Assembly (NCBI GenBank): GCA_013146195.2 | Contig: CM028378.1 | Span: 38,958,108-39,022,107, forward strand | Length of the DNA stretch: 64,000 nucleotides | Reading direction: 5' to 3' | Source: Codonopsis lanceolata | Taxonomy: Eukaryota > Streptophyta > Magnoliopsida > Asterales > Campanulaceae | Part shown: one piece after another, positions 1 to 12,960 of the stretch | How positions within the stretch are numbered: the stretch's first letter is position 1 | Layout: every line of letters begins with the position of its first letter | Position numbers and translations under genes: made by a program | The notes under the pieces: model-generated | Database searches by the model: none | What the model saw: only the letters and a program-made list of their open reading frames with translations | Told to the model about the DNA's origin: nothing

Positions 1-3000
1 TTCTATTACCAAAGATATTGCTATTTATATGATTTTAAATCCTAAATCTCTATTCTATTTGTGAGTCTCAAAAGAAGTTGGTTGACATATAAACAAATGT
101 GTCATTTTTTTTCTAAACATTTGTTTTTGTCATATACTAACATGAAATTGAGTCCATGTATGATTAGAGAGTATTTTAAAGTTAAATCGCAATAAGGTTG
201 TAGTTTTGAATTGTATTAACTTTTGTGAGTGATTGATACGTGTCTGATTGAATGTGTAATTATTCGGCATAGTTGAGTGGAATATTTAAATTATGATTCT
301 GTTATAGAATAATATATTTAAATATAATTCATGAGCATGCTTTTCTTCGTAAATCCAAATATCTATATATATGTTGATTATAAATTAGTTGGGAAACTTT
401 TCACTATTTGGAAAGTAATACAGTAATACTAGATTTAATCCATATTGATACTTGTAATTTGAAAAGCGTATAGATTAAACACATGTGAAATACGATATCC
501 TTTTTGTTGATGATTGTTGTAGAATAGTGATAGATTTACTTGTTTTCAAGTAGAAATTGAAGCTAAAATACAAACTAGCAAGAGATTTCACAGTTACACT
601 TTAAGCACTTCTTAGTGTAATGGGAGAGCAAAACAAAAGATAAGAACCTTAAAGATATGAGTAACAATCTACTTTGAAGTTTTGGATTACCTAAAGTATA
701 TTTAGGAAAAACTTTGAATGCGACTCGTCGTATTCTGAATATAGTCATTCCTAATTATAAAGAGAGTAATCCGATCAAACTTTGGAAAAGTAGGAAAATT
801 TAGCTTGATGTACCTTGAAATGTGGGGGTATCTTGTAAAGGTACTTGTTAACACATATGGTAAAGCTAGATTACAAAATTGTTGGTACGATATTTTTGGG
901 TTACATGGAAAATGATTATGCTTACTGTTTCAGTTATTAAAAAAATCTTAAGCATAGTTGTTGATCAAATTTTTTGAATTCGTGATGCAACATTCTTTGT
1001 AAATTGAAGGCTCTAACGATTCTGATCCTACATCTAGTTCAATTCCTAATGTTGGGGAATTGATGACAAAATGTGGGGGTTGTTCTAAATAGTTCCAACT
1101 CTTATTAGTCGGAGAACATAGGAGTAAGAGTAGGATTGTTAAGGGTTTTGAGAGTTTATATCACATTCAAAATCGAGAACATTCCTATAACTTTCGTGGA
1201 TGCTAGGTTTCACATGAAGCTAAACATTGGAAGGAAGTGGTAAAGTGTAATGAATTCTTTTGTCTCTAATCGAACGTGAGAATTATCAAGCTTACTTCTA
1301 GGTATACTATGATTGGATGTAATGAACTCTTTAGAGGTAACTTAGACTTGTGTAACTGTTTTGAAAAGTAACGGTTAGTTTGGTTGCCTAAGGAGTTTGA
1401 ACTTATAAAAGAATTATATATTTTTTATATGTAGTTTTTGGTTACCTGTTTGACTACAGTTGATATTCTTTAAGCATGTGCATCTTTATATATTTTTTTT
1501 ATTCTTCGTATTGTCGACAAGATTGTGTGTCGTCATGGCTCTTCAAGAAAAATATGTTTAGATTTGCTAAAGAACTTGTAGATTTTTGTGGTAATATTAA
1601 AGTTCGCAAACTCATTAAAATTACTATATGGATTTTAAAAGTCTAGAGTAATGGCATGAAAATCATAATAATAGTAGTTTATTATATGGCTTCCATTACT
1701 GAGTGGCAATTGTTTCTACAACATGGTAAAGTGATTTATATTTTGTGTTTTGCCAAGTTGATTGTATTCGTTATGTGGTTATTGAGATAATTAATAAGAC
1801 AAAAATTATTCTTAAAATAGTAAGTTTGGAATAAAGGATAAAAAAATGTTGGTAACGTGATTCTTGGACTATTGTTGATTCATTAAGTTGATGTTATAAA
1901 TATTCTCAATATATTATACCAAAAGTATAATAATGAGAATTTGGATCATATGAATAGTAGAATCGTTAAACACGTAATGGTCCTTTTGTAACTTATAGTA
2001 AGAATAAAGTTGAAATTTGAATGTCTTTATTTATATATTTTCAAACTTATTGGGAGCATGATGTATCTTGGAAATTATATAAGAATGAAAATTTTCATTC
2101 TTGAATATAATTTGAGTGGTTACTCTAGCTGTTCAAATAGAGTTCGTTTAGGAACTCTTGGATGAGGTACTTGAGTACTTGAAAGGGAATTTAATCTCTT
2201 GATTTGCAATTGCTAGTACTTGTGGAAATTGTAGCAGAATAGATTATGTTCTTGTTATCATAAGTGGAGGCGCTGCCACTAAGAGATATGATGAACATAA
2301 TTTGATGTCTCGGTCTAACTTCAAGGCTGAGTTAAAATGCTTTAGATACTATTGGAGATAAGTTGAATGGTTGCAATGACATATGTCTGGATTGCCCATG
2401 ATACGTGTCTATTCATGTTATCTTTGAGTTATGTGGTTTGTTTGATCATAATAGCAAAGATTAAACGTATCAAATATGATTATAAACAAGGAACATGTCC
2501 AAGTCAATAAAAATTGTAAGGGATATTGTGTTTCGAAAGGTGACAGTTGGTGTTTTTAGGGTACCATAAAAAGAAAGCACAACTGACCCTTTAACTTGAG
2601 GACTTGGGGTAGCTCTAGTCCGAAAATCCAGGTTAGGAATGGGACTTGGACCGAAACCCATTGTTGATTTACCTAGCAACCCAACTTATCTGAGTGGAGA
2701 TCCCGCAAAGTAGGTTCAATGTGGTATTAATAAACTGTAGTGTGGATCGAGCATCTGAAATATAAAGTGACACATAAGTGTTTGTTTCTATTCCTTGATA
2801 AACCTGGTAGATGCTGCTATTTACTGCTGATATAGTAAAAGTTTTAGACTTTGAATGGGGTCATGTCTTTTAGACGAGATGTTAGCAGTGCATTTTTGTG
2901 ACGCCCAACTAGGTGAATGTTGTTGTTTGACCGCAACTAGAGGAATGTGGGTTGTTTCTTGAATACATTCATGAGAGTGGATCAGGACGCAGGGCCATAA

Positions 3001-3216
3001 CGCGTCACCCCTAAAAATTGCTATCATAGCCTATGTTGTGTCGCTACCAACAAAAACCACCACACCAAGGCTTCAAGTTCAAGACACCCGCTCACTTGTT
3101 CCTGTGGGGGTATGCGTTGGATAGCTTAGGTTGTGGTTCAAACCGGAAGGTACCGTTACTGAAAAGCACAACATGTATGAAGTTGTTTGTCTTTTCACAA
3201 TGGATTTGTGGGGGAT
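1..3216 (+). pseudogene. Degenerate Ty1/copia-like retrotransposon, internal region (3' part)
   Basis: No open frame longer than about 70 codons survives. The call rests mainly on the right edge: a purine-rich tract (GTGGGGGA, 3208-3215) lies immediately before a TGTTAGAAAT LTR start at 3217. The stretch around 2490-2610 can be read as a weak relic of the end of a copia RNase H domain, but it is full of stops. The 5' LTR would lie outside the window. Family knowledge: copia elements end in a polypurine tract followed by a TGTT-type LTR. The internal coding assignment is inference. Confidence 0.45.
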
Positions 3217-4178
3217 TGTTAGAAATTCTTAGTTTATGAATATGGTTTTAGCCAACTTGGTTAGTTTCCTTTGGGAGGTCATGTGTGGGTTGACTAATGT
3301 TCAATGAGTCGTAAACTATGAAATTCAAAGTTGTAATTTAGTGGTTAAAATCCATTGTTCAAAGACGTATTAATTGGGAAGTATATTACTTTAAGTATTT
3401 GATACTTGTAGTAATTATGGTTTTTCCAATTGGAGTAAGAGAGATGAAGTTGTGTATTATTTAAGTACACGATTTGTGAACTTAGTGTTCAAAACAAATA
3501 ATGTGGTAAACAATTAAGCTCATTTTAACTCTTATCTTTTATACTAAAGTCTTTGAAAGTTTCTAATGAGCTTCTTTGTGATCTAACAAATCCTAACGAG
3601 GTTAATCTTAGTATTAGTGAATTGGGACTTAGTGTCAATTCCAAAACTTAGAAGCCTTGTTCAGCAACCATAAGTTTAACAGGGGTCATAATGAAAAGTA
3701 AACATAAAGAACTAATGATTACACTTTATGAATAATCATTAGTTTTTTAGGGTTTTCCTTTTCTCTTACTTGGCTTTTAGTAAGGGTTTTTTTTTTGGAA
3801 AGGTAAAGAGGGTAAATGCAGCATGTTATATAATCATGCCGATGTGCTATCATTTTTTATCTCTCCGCCCGTTGCTCTGTTCTTATTTGCTAATCCATAT
3901 GATGAAACGAGCAAAATTTAGCTTAATGAGATAGCAGTTGAAGTGAACATAATCTTGTGTGTGGATTAGATATGTGTTCTGTGATCGTTTTATCCACGGA
4001 GGAAATTGTCGATACCCGAAATCACACGAGTAAGGGGCAAGATTTTCTCTACGGCAAGTCTGTTTACAGGCGACTCGATCTGATAAGTCTACCAACTATT
4101 ATTTAATTTTTATGTTATTGACATGCAATTCATGTTTGAGATGCATGTTATTATTGACTGAAATTGTTATTTCCAACA
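3217..4178 (+). repeat. Probable 3' LTR of the copia-like element
   Basis: It begins TGTTAGAAAT and ends ATTTCCAACA, which are matching inverted termini with the canonical TG...CA ends, and it directly follows a polypurine tract. The length is 962 bp. The partner 5' LTR is not in the window, so the right boundary is inferred from the terminal inverted repeat alone. Confidence 0.5.
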
Positions 4179-4483
4179 GTTTCAATCATTACGTATTTTA
4201 GCAATTTAACCGCTTAATTATAACTAAACAAGTAAATAAATGCCCATGCAACAATTTCTTTTATTTTTATTATATTAAATTTATTATAATTTTGGGGTAA
4301 ATAATTGTTAATAATTTCTTCAGTTCCACCTAAAGAGTCCATGTTTATTACTGTAGAAAGTAAAATTGAAATATTATGAAAATTGTAGACATGAATTTTA
4401 AAAATAAACTTAACATTCAAAAATAATACAGTGGATTACTTGCTTAGAAGTTAGAACGAAGAAATATTCAATTACTTTTGAAA
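4179..4483. other. AT-rich spacer
   Basis: Lies between the copia-like LTR and the Helitron-like element. I see no gene, RNA or repeat boundary in it. Confidence 0.4.
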
Positions 4484-5612
4484 TCTATAATACAATATAG
4501 CTCATAGTCGCACATATGCAATTGACTAAAACTATTTAGGAGCTGAGATTGATTCCTTTAATGAGATCCTACGGTCATTATCACTCCCCGAGGTCACATG
4601 TGTGAACGGCGGTTGAACAACTACCACCTCTCTCTCTCCAACTCCTCCCACTATTCACGGTTGGTGGCCGCTAATCCTTCTTCCACCAAACTCACGTCCC
4701 TTTTCTTTTCGATATTTTAATTAATTAATCAATTTTATGCAAAAAAATCGTAAGTTTTGTAATTTGAAATATTTGTTTTTTTCTTTTTAACTGTTATCGT
4801 AATTAACTTAATCAATTTATTTTTTGAAACTGAATCCCAATTTAATTTATGTCTAAGTTTTGAATATTTCTATTTTAATTTTTTTCTTTTTAATTGTTAT
4901 CGTAATTAACTTAATCAATTTAATTTTTTTGGCCCGCAATTTCGTATACAAATAATTTTTTAAAAAATCGTAAGTTTTGTAATTTGAAATATTTGTTTTT
5001 TTTCTTTTTAACTGTTATCATAATTAACTTAGACAAATTATAAGTAAATATTAATTCATTTCCACATTATCTGCTTTATTTATTGATAAATTCATAAACT
5101 GGCGTCGTGCCATCGAGACGGGTAAGAGTGCTAGTCATAAATCTTGGGGATCACATTGTTGAAACAAAAATTTTGAAATGAAGCAATGTTAGAGAAATTG
5201 TTTTTATCCCAAGATTGTTATTAACTCTATCTGATGTAAAATTGTCTTTCAACTTCTATAGAAGACAATTTGCATTGTTGGTATCATATGCAATGTCAAT
5301 TAACAAGTGTCAAAGTCAATAATTACATGTAAGTCTCTTTTTGAAAAAAAAAACATACCAGTATTTAGCCATGGACAGTTATATGTCGTAGTTTTTAGAG
5401 TAACAAATTATTTTGGTTTGAAGATATTGATTTGCAGTGAAGATGAAAACCCAACTAATAAGACAACAAATGTTGTGTATAAAGAATTTTTTTTAGAATC
5501 TATAATGATTAGTGATATACTTATGTGTAATTGTTAATAAACCAATCTTTCTTATTTTGTTTATGTACGATTTAATTGACGTGCGTTTAACGCACGGGTT
5601 AAAAAAAACTAG
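4484..5612 (+). mobile_element. Helitron-like non-autonomous element
   Basis: The 3' end is the clearest part. A GC-rich hairpin (CGTGCG, 5-nt loop, CGCACG; about 5580-5596) is followed about 12 nt later by CTAG (5609-5612) and a host T, the layout of Helitron 3' ends. The proposed 5' end (A then TCTATAATAC at 4484) resembles the TCTATAACTA start of the Helitron at 8891 but is less certain. No coding capacity is seen. A roughly 40-bp segment ending in a T tract is repeated at about 4740 and 4967. Confidence 0.45.
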
Positions 5613-5639
5613 TACAATTACATAAGTAAACTCGAGTCT

Positions 5640-5896
5640 GGGCCTGTTTGATTTAGCTTATTGATATGTGCTGATGACTTATTACTTATGACTGATGACT
5701 TATTGCTTATGAGTTATGACTTATGACTGATGACTAATAACTGGTGATGTTTGATTTAACTTTTTAAAAGTGCTGATTAGCTTAAATAAGTTAGTGTGTG
5801 TGTTTGATTAATAAGTTGAAATAGTGTTGAAATCAAATATAAAGATTAAAATAGTATCATCACAAAATGTGATTTACATCATCATCATCATCATCA

Positions 5897-5931
<35 letters not shown>

Positions 5932-6050
5932 ATTAATATTAATATTAATATTACTTTTAATCGTATTATTATCATTATTATTTATTTTATTTATTATTAT
6001 TGTTATCACTTTTTATTATTATCATTATTATTGCCTTTATTATTATTATT

Positions 6051-6106
<56 letters not shown>

Positions 6107-6698
6107 ATTAACAATTAATATTACTTTTATTATTAATATTACTTATTAATTTTAGTATTGATTTTATTATATAATAATAATATTAATTTTATTTATATTA
6201 TTATTTGTGCTTATTATTATAATTGATTTTATTATTATTAATATGATCTTTTATTATTATAATATTGATATTAATATTACTTTTATTATTAATATTTATC
6301 ATTATTAATAATATATTTATTATTTTTATTATTATTATTAACTATTATCATTATTCATATTATTATTAATTAATATTATTATAATTCCTTTTTTTATTAT
6401 TTATTATAATTATTATTCATTATTATTATTATTACTTTTTATTTTTATTACTATTATTAAGAATGGTAATATTGGAATATATAAAATTTCAATAAAAAAG
6501 AAGACTCGCATGTTTTTGAAAAGTTGAATTAAGCACTAGACTTAGTACTTACAACGTATGGTCTTACATGTGCTTTAAGTGACTTATACATGACTTATGA
6601 CTTATCTTACAATAAGTGAAATCAGACGCTTTAAAAATAACTTATGGTAAGTCATAAGTCATAAACACTTTCAAATAAGTCAAATCAAACAAGCTCGA
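5640..6698. mobile_element. hAT-like MITE with expanded simple repeats
   Basis: The left end GGGCCTGTTTGATTTAGCTT is mirrored at the right end (about 6667-6698), whose reverse complement reads GAGCTTGTTTGATTTGACTT. GGGCC/TGTTTG termini are typical of plant hAT-type MITEs. The subterminal regions are rich in short CTTATGACTTATGACT-type repeats on the left, repeated in inverse at the right. The centre has expanded into TCA, TTA and GTT trinucleotide repeats. A clean 8-bp target duplication could not be found, so the exact ends and superfamily are uncertain. Confidence 0.5.
5879..6460. repeat. TTA/ATT-rich microsatellite block with (GTT)n tract
   Basis: A (TCA)n run passes into long (TTA)n runs. 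A pure run of about 18 GTT/TTG units lies at 6052-6107, followed by degenerate TTA repeats to about 6460. It sits in the centre of the hAT-like MITE. Confidence 0.85.
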
Positions 6699-6879
6699 TA
6701 GACTCTATTCTCCTTCGCAATTTAATAATGACCAAGCTTTGTTTACTTGGTACCTCTTCAAACTTTAAACGCAAGACATAAGGCAAAAACTTATAAAAAC
6801 CCATTTGACGGGCATTTTGTATCATAGACGGACCTGCCTAGCTCGACGAGCTTAACAATACCTGGTTTTTTATTTTTTG

Positions 6880-7090
6880 CCCTTTTTTATTCTGAAAATT
6901 ATCAACTTTTGTTTTTAAAATTGTCACTTTTGCTTTAAAACCATTACTATTGGCCATTAAAAAGAGTCATTTTGCATTTTAAATTAATATTATCATATTT
7001 TTTCCATGAACGTCACTATTGATCTTAAAAACATTACTTTTGGCGTTAAAAATGTAACCATGTATCTTAAATGACAATTATCATTATTTT
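6880..7090. repeat. GTCACTTTT-type degenerate repeat, copy 1
   Basis: Short degenerate units built on 'cattactttTGGc.. ttaaaa' are repeated about every 25-35 bp. The same motif family recurs at 8125-8450, 39360-39900, 57197-57900 (inverted) and 60690-61260. Confidence 0.45.
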
Positions 7091-7239
7091 TGTAAGTTCA
7101 TTTTTCATAGTGAGAGAGAAAAAGGATAGGAAAAATTGCGGGTCGGTCCCATTTTCCAAAAATTTAATTGCTCAAGTACAATGTTTTTATTTTTAACCGC
7201 AAAAGGTTACTTTTGAGAACGGAATAACTATATTACCCT

Positions 7240-7850
7240 TAATGAATGCGTAACGGATAAACAGTTGCGTGAATCGCGATGCATCGATGTATTTCGGATG
7301 CGCTTAATAGTTTCACAAACTTTAATCACATATTTTTGTATCGCGGTTTACGAAAAAAGAAATAAAATACCGTAGTTATTCATTTTTGTGTCGCAATTGA
7401 AACATTTATATATCGCAGTGTAACTACTTTATATAAATACTTATTACGCTTATTCTAAATTTTGAATATCGATTAAATTATTTCTATATCGCGGTGCAAT
7501 TATTTTATATGATTTTTTTTATTACGCTTATGATAAATTTTGAATCGCGGTGAATATATGTTTATATCGTGGTGCAAAACATATACTTCAAATATTAATT
7601 TGTACTTTGATATATAAAAACTATGAACCACGATTCAAAAAGAAACATATGTGCATCACGATATATAAAAATATGTAAACCGCGGTGCAAAATATGTGCA
7701 CCGTGATTTATCTTTTTCAAAAAAAAATTGTCATAAGTAAATAAAATTGATAATTTGCACCGCGATATATAAATATGTGAACCACGGTGCATTCCGTAGT
7801 TATTCGTAGCGCATCTCGTGCTCATTAAAGATATCGTAATCTTTTTGCAT
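7240..7850. repeat. Region with interspersed CGCGGTGCA-like motif
   Basis: About 13 variants of an ATATCGCGGTGCA motif occur here. Mainly forward copies lie in 7270-7580 and mainly inverted copies (TGCACCGCGATAT, TGAACCACGGTGC) in 7620-7800, separated by AT-rich spacers. No ORF of substance and no known element was recognised. Confidence 0.5.
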
Positions 7851-8124
7851 CTAAAATTGAATTTTTTCCAATTAAAAAAAGAAAGAAAAGGTACTTTAGC
7901 AGTTATAAACTTTTAAAAAGAGACATGCCTGAATTTCACCAAAAGGATATAAGTCGACTAAAGGAAGTGGGTGGCCCAAGTAAGAAAAACATGAACTATC
8001 CACCACTATTCGGATCCACATGTGAGAGAAAGCGGGTGTGAAACTGAAAGCAGATTGAGTGAATTGAGCTCCATCAAAAGAATGTGGGTCGCTAGCTAAG
8101 CAAAGGGCCACTCCGCTTAACAAG

Positions 8125-8450
8125 TATTACTTTTGGTGGTCACTTTGCATCTTAAATAAAAATTATCAAAAAAAAATCCTAAAATTATCACTATTAGCTT
8201 TTAAAATGTCACTTTACATTTTAAACATTTTTTTCTTGAAAATGTCACTTCTCTAAAAGTAGCACTATTAATAGTAAAAGCATTACTTTTGATCTTTTAA
8301 TTGTCATTTTGTATCTTGAATAAAAATTAACATTTTTTCCTGAAAACTATCATTTTCTGTTCTAAATGCGTTTCTAGTCACTTTGTGCCTTCGAAAGTCA
8401 CTTTGCATTTAAAAAAAAAAAACTTTTTAAATCAAAATTGCCCCTGGTTC
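8125..8450. repeat. GTCACTTTT-type degenerate repeat, copy 2
   Basis: Units such as 'gtcactttgcatcttaaataaaaatt' and 'cattacttttgatctttta' recur about ten times with drift. Same family as the repeats at 39360 and 60690. Confidence 0.5.
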
Positions 8451-8663
8451 TCCATAAAAAGAGACTATGCAATTCCTTCCTAGAGAGAATTAGCGTAAGC
8501 GTTGGCTCCCCTTACGGCTTACGTAAATGGAAATTGAACCAAAATAACTAAATAAGGAAGAAGGAAGATCAACATTCGAACAAGCATGAGAAGACGCATA
8601 AACATTATTGGCATATTGGGGTTTTATTATGGCAATCTCTCGTAAGGAATAGAAAGAATTGTA

Positions 8664-8880
8664 CTTCCTTCGTTTTTAAATAATCGTTTACTTCGACCCG
8701 ATACACAATGTGTAGTTTTTTTTTTTTTAAAAAAAAAAAATCCGTAAGCATGTGGTGACTATAATTAAAGTAGGTAGAAAAAATAAGGGTTAAGTGGTAA
8801 AAATATTTTTCTAAAAGAAAAAGTTTTGGAAAAAACAATTATTTTAAAATAGATAAAAAAAAGAGGATGATAATTTGAAA
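8664..8880. mobile_element. Degenerate Stowaway-like MITE
   Basis: The left end, TACTTCCTTCGTTTTTAAAT, and the interior (arms reading 'aaataatcg' and 'gatgataattt') match the layout of the better preserved copy at 62954-63210. The right end has decayed. The Helitron at 8891 lies just downstream. Confidence 0.4.
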
Positions 8881-8890
8881 ACAAAGATTA

Positions 8891-10440
8891 TCTATAACTA
8901 TTACTAAAACAGAAGTCACTACTGCCACGTGACGGCTTTCTGTTTAAAGCTAAAAGTTTTAAAGAATTTAGTGTTGCCACGTGTCACCTTCAAAATGGTA
9001 AAAAATTCAAAATTAATTAGTTTAAGATAAAAATAAAAAATCTAATTAGATAAGATAAAGATCCTAAAATTGATTTGATAAGATAGAATTATGATATGGT
9101 TTAACGAGTACATTAATGATAGAGATTTAGGATTTTGTTTTTATTTATTTTTTAAATATCCTTTAATTAAACTAGATTTTATCTCATATAATTTATACAA
9201 GTTAATTAAACTATTACTAAAACAGAAGCCCACGTGGCGGCTTTCTGTTTAAAGCTAAAAGTTTTAAAAGAATTTAGTGTTGCCACGTGTCACCTTCGAA
9301 TGGTAAAAAAATCAAAATTAATTAGTTTAAGATAAAAATAAAAAATCTAATTAGATAAGATAAAAATCCTAAAATTGATTTGATAAGAATAGATTTAGGA
9401 TATGGTTTAACGAGTACATTAATGATAGAGATTTAAGATTTTTTTTATTTTTTTAAAAATATCTTTTAATTAAACTAGATTTTATCCTATGTAATTTATA
9501 CAAGTTAATTAAACTATTACTAAAACATAAGCCGCTACTGCCACGTGACGGCTTTCTGTTTAAAACTAAAAGTTTTAAAGGAATTTAATGTTGCCACGTG
9601 TCACCATCGAAATGGTAAAAAAATCAAAATTAATTAGTTTAAGATAAAAATCAAAAATCTAATTAGATAAGATAAAAATCATAAAATTGATTTGATAAGA
9701 TAGATTTAGGATATGGTTTAACGAGTACATTAATGATAGAGATTTAGGATTTTGTTTTTATTTTTTTTAAATATCGTTTAATTAAACTAGATTTTATCCT
9801 ATGTAATTTATACAAGTTAATTAAATTAAACTATTGCTAAAACAGAAGCCGCTACTGCCACGTGACGGCTTTCTGTTTAAAGCTAAAAGTTTTAAAGGAA
9901 TTTAGTGTTGCCACGTGTCACCTTCGAAATGGTAAAAAAATCAAAATTAATTAGTTTAAGATAAAAATAAAAAATCTAATTAGATAAGATAAAAATCCTA
10001 AAATTGATTTGATAAGATAGATTTAGGATATGGTTTAACGAGTATATTAATGATAGAGATTTAGGATTTAGGATTTTGTATTTTTTTTTAAATATCGTTT
10101 AATTAAACTAGATTTTATCCTATGTAATTTATACAAGTTAATTAAACTATTACTAAAATAGAAGCCGCTACTGCCACGTGGCGGCTTTCTGTTTAAAGCT
10201 AAAAGTTTTAAAGGAATTTAGTGTTGCCACGTGTCACCTTCGAAATGGTAAAAAAATCAAAATTAATTAGTTTAAGATAAAAATAAAAAATCTAATTAGA
10301 TAAGATAAAAATCCTAAAATTGATTTGATAAGATAGATTTAGGATATGGTTTAACGAGTACATTAATGATAGAGATTTAGGATTTTGTTTTTTTAATATC
10401 GTTTAATTAAACTAGATTTTATCCTATGTAATTTATACAA
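8891..10440 (+). repeat. Five tandem copies of the Helitron 5' terminal segment
   Basis: The unit starts with the Helitron 5' sequence 'ctattactaaaacagaag'. It is repeated with periods of about 305, 311, 317 and 316 bp; the CACGTG landmark falls at 8926, 9231, 9542, 9859 and 10175. Most units also contain GCCACGTGTCACC. The copies are highly similar, differing by small indels and T-tract length. Helitron 2 at 40767 has only one clear copy, so this is a local amplification. Confidence 0.85.
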
Positions 10441-12122
10441 GTTTAATTTGACTAAAACTTTTCAATTTTCATCTTTTTTCATTTTCCTACTATTTAATTT
10501 ATACAAATTATCCACGGGATAATTTTATGTTATTTTTTTCTACTAATCTATATTTATTAATCATTAATTAATAATCCATCATTTAACTATTATTAAATCA
10601 GAAGTCATTGTTACTACATGACGACTTACTCTTGAATTTTTAAAGTGTTAAAGGATTTATGTGCTTTGACGTGACACATTCTTGTGAAGTTGAAAAAAAA
10701 TATATGGTAAAGGTTTATTATTATTATTTTTTGCTGCCAAAATCGGTTAGTACATGATAGATTTTATCATATTTGATTTAGACACATTTCACTTGATTAG
10801 GACTCCAAATTTTCAAAGTAAAAGTGTTTTTTTTTTTGCTGATAGATTTTAATATTTCAATTACATATTCATATGATCAATTTTGAATATTTACCTTATT
10901 TTTCGTTTCTTTCAAATTATTCTAATTAAAAAAATTTAATTATTTATTACAAGCTTAGAAAATTATCTCATTATAAACAACTTTTGCACACAAAAAAACT
11001 ATTAAAATCATGCATACGATACTATATTTTTTTTTCTGCCAAAAATTAAAACCGGATAGATTTTAAAACTAGTGCCTCCTTTATACATTGCAAAAGTTTT
11101 TTTTTACCAATCTTTGCTGTCAAAATCGGTTAATACAAGATATATTTTATTACATTTGATTTAAACGAGTTTCACCTGATTAGCACTCTAAATTTTAATG
11201 GTAAATTTTTTTTTGCGGGTAGATTTTATCAATTTTCTTAGGTTTTAATCTTTCAATTACATATTCATATGATCAATTATGAATATTTACCTTATTTTTG
11301 GTTTTTTTTTCAAATTATTCTAATTTAAAAAATTAATTATTTTTTACAAGTTTAGAAAATCATCTTATTATAAACAACTTTTGCGAAAAAAAAAACTATT
11401 AAAACTGTGTATACGATACTATATAGATTTTGAAACAGGTGCCTCCTTTATACATGATAAAAGTTTTTGTTTTTTTAATCATTTTTTGCTGTTAAAATCG
11501 GTTAATACCATATATGTTTTATCACATTTGATTTTAAAGCGGTTCACTTGATTATAACTCTAAATTTTTATGGTAAAAGTTTTTTTGCGGATAGATTTTT
11601 TTCACATTTGATTTAAACGTGTTTTAATTGTTTAAAACTCTTCAATTCTCATGGTAATTTGTTTTTTTTTACCATTTTTTGCTGCTGAAATCGGTTTCTA
11701 CCGGATATATTTTTATCACATTTGATTTAGACAAGTTTCAGTTGGTAGAAGTTTTTTAATTTTTATTATTTTACCAAAACTCGGTCAATTTAAAATAGAT
11801 TTTATCTAATTTGATTAAACATGTTCCACCAAAATTACAAACAACCACTGCAAAATACTTCCCATCCATCAAACACCTCCTTGATGAGTCTGTCTTCATG
11901 GTACTTCCCCTCCCCTCCCTATTAATATTTGTTCGATTTTATGATTCATATAAATTTTCAATTTGATGATTCGGTGTGATTTCATGATTTTTTAAAAATT
12001 TATTAATTATGTAAACATCTTATTGTTGTTGGTTCACTCAAATAGTTTGCATATTTTATCTACAAAATTACGTTTCAGAAACAACTCTAAATCAGCCGTG
12101 CATCGCACGGGTAATAACCTAG
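8891..12122 (+). mobile_element. Non-autonomous Helitron with amplified 5' end
   Basis: It begins TCTATAACTATTACTAAAAC after a host A (8890). It ends with a hairpin (CCGTGC-ATC-GCACGG, about 12096-12110), a short spacer and CTAG (12119-12122) before a host T. This is the canonical Helitron structure of insertion between A and T, no target duplication, 5' TC and 3' CTRR. The same two ends bound a second element at 40767-42903, which confirms the boundaries. No Rep/helicase is encoded. The interior beyond the tandem array holds further repeats built on 'gccaaaatcggttaatac ... atcacatttgatttaaac' (about 10735, 11115, 11485, 11585, 11690). Confidence 0.85.
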
Positions 12123-12960
12123 TATAATATATACAAGAGACCTACTCCAAATGTAAATATACTAGATTTTATGCCCTTGTCTATGACACAATACCAATAT
12201 GAGACGTGATTAATGTATGAAACGAGCATGATGCGAATGAATTAATATACGCTTGAGATTTCGTAGGAGTTAGATTAGTGTACACTACAAAAAGAAAAGA
12301 ATACATCCAAAACCTAAAGAAATGACACATTTTATTAGTTGCAAAATTTTATAACTCATCCAAAAAGAGTATAATTAAACATCAAAAACATTATCTCTCT
12401 CTCTCTCTCTCTCTCTCACACCAAGCCATCACATGTTAAATGAAATAAACCCAAAAGTGAAAATCTCACCAAACAAAAACCATAAAAGAAATTAAATGAT
12501 ATAGAGTGAACTAACAAAAGACTATCCGACATCGAAATCACAAAGATTTCAGACAAATATTGAAAACTTAACACAAATTTAAAAAAAGAAGAAATTAAAT
12601 ACAAATATTTAAAATTACAAAAAAAATATTACAGAACTTAAGAACAAATATTTTTTAAAAAAATTAAATCCAGGCCGAACAATTTTTTTTGGAGATTCAG
12701 TTGATTACGATAACAATAAATTAAGAAATTATAAACTAAATATTTGTAAAACAATAAATCGTAGTAAAACGGTAAATCTTAGTAAAACAGTTGTAAATTG
12801 GTAAATTCTAATAAAATGATGACCAGTAATTAACTTTTACCAATTCAAGTGTGCTATGACAATTATTTTAGAACGAACGAAAAATGAAAGAAGTGCGATA
12901 GTTTGAAAACGAAGAAAGTATAATATTTACAAGAGACCTACTCCAAGTGTAAATGTATTA
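12123..12960. other. AT-rich intergenic DNA with a (CT)n tract
   Basis: No gene was seen. A (CT)13-type microsatellite lies at about 12391-12416. The open frame across 12416-12604 is a low-complexity shadow. Confidence 0.4.

Noticed and set aside
5824..6111. 95-codon frame of poly-Ile and poly-Leu
   Set aside because: Translation of TTA/ATT and TTG microsatellites; not a gene.
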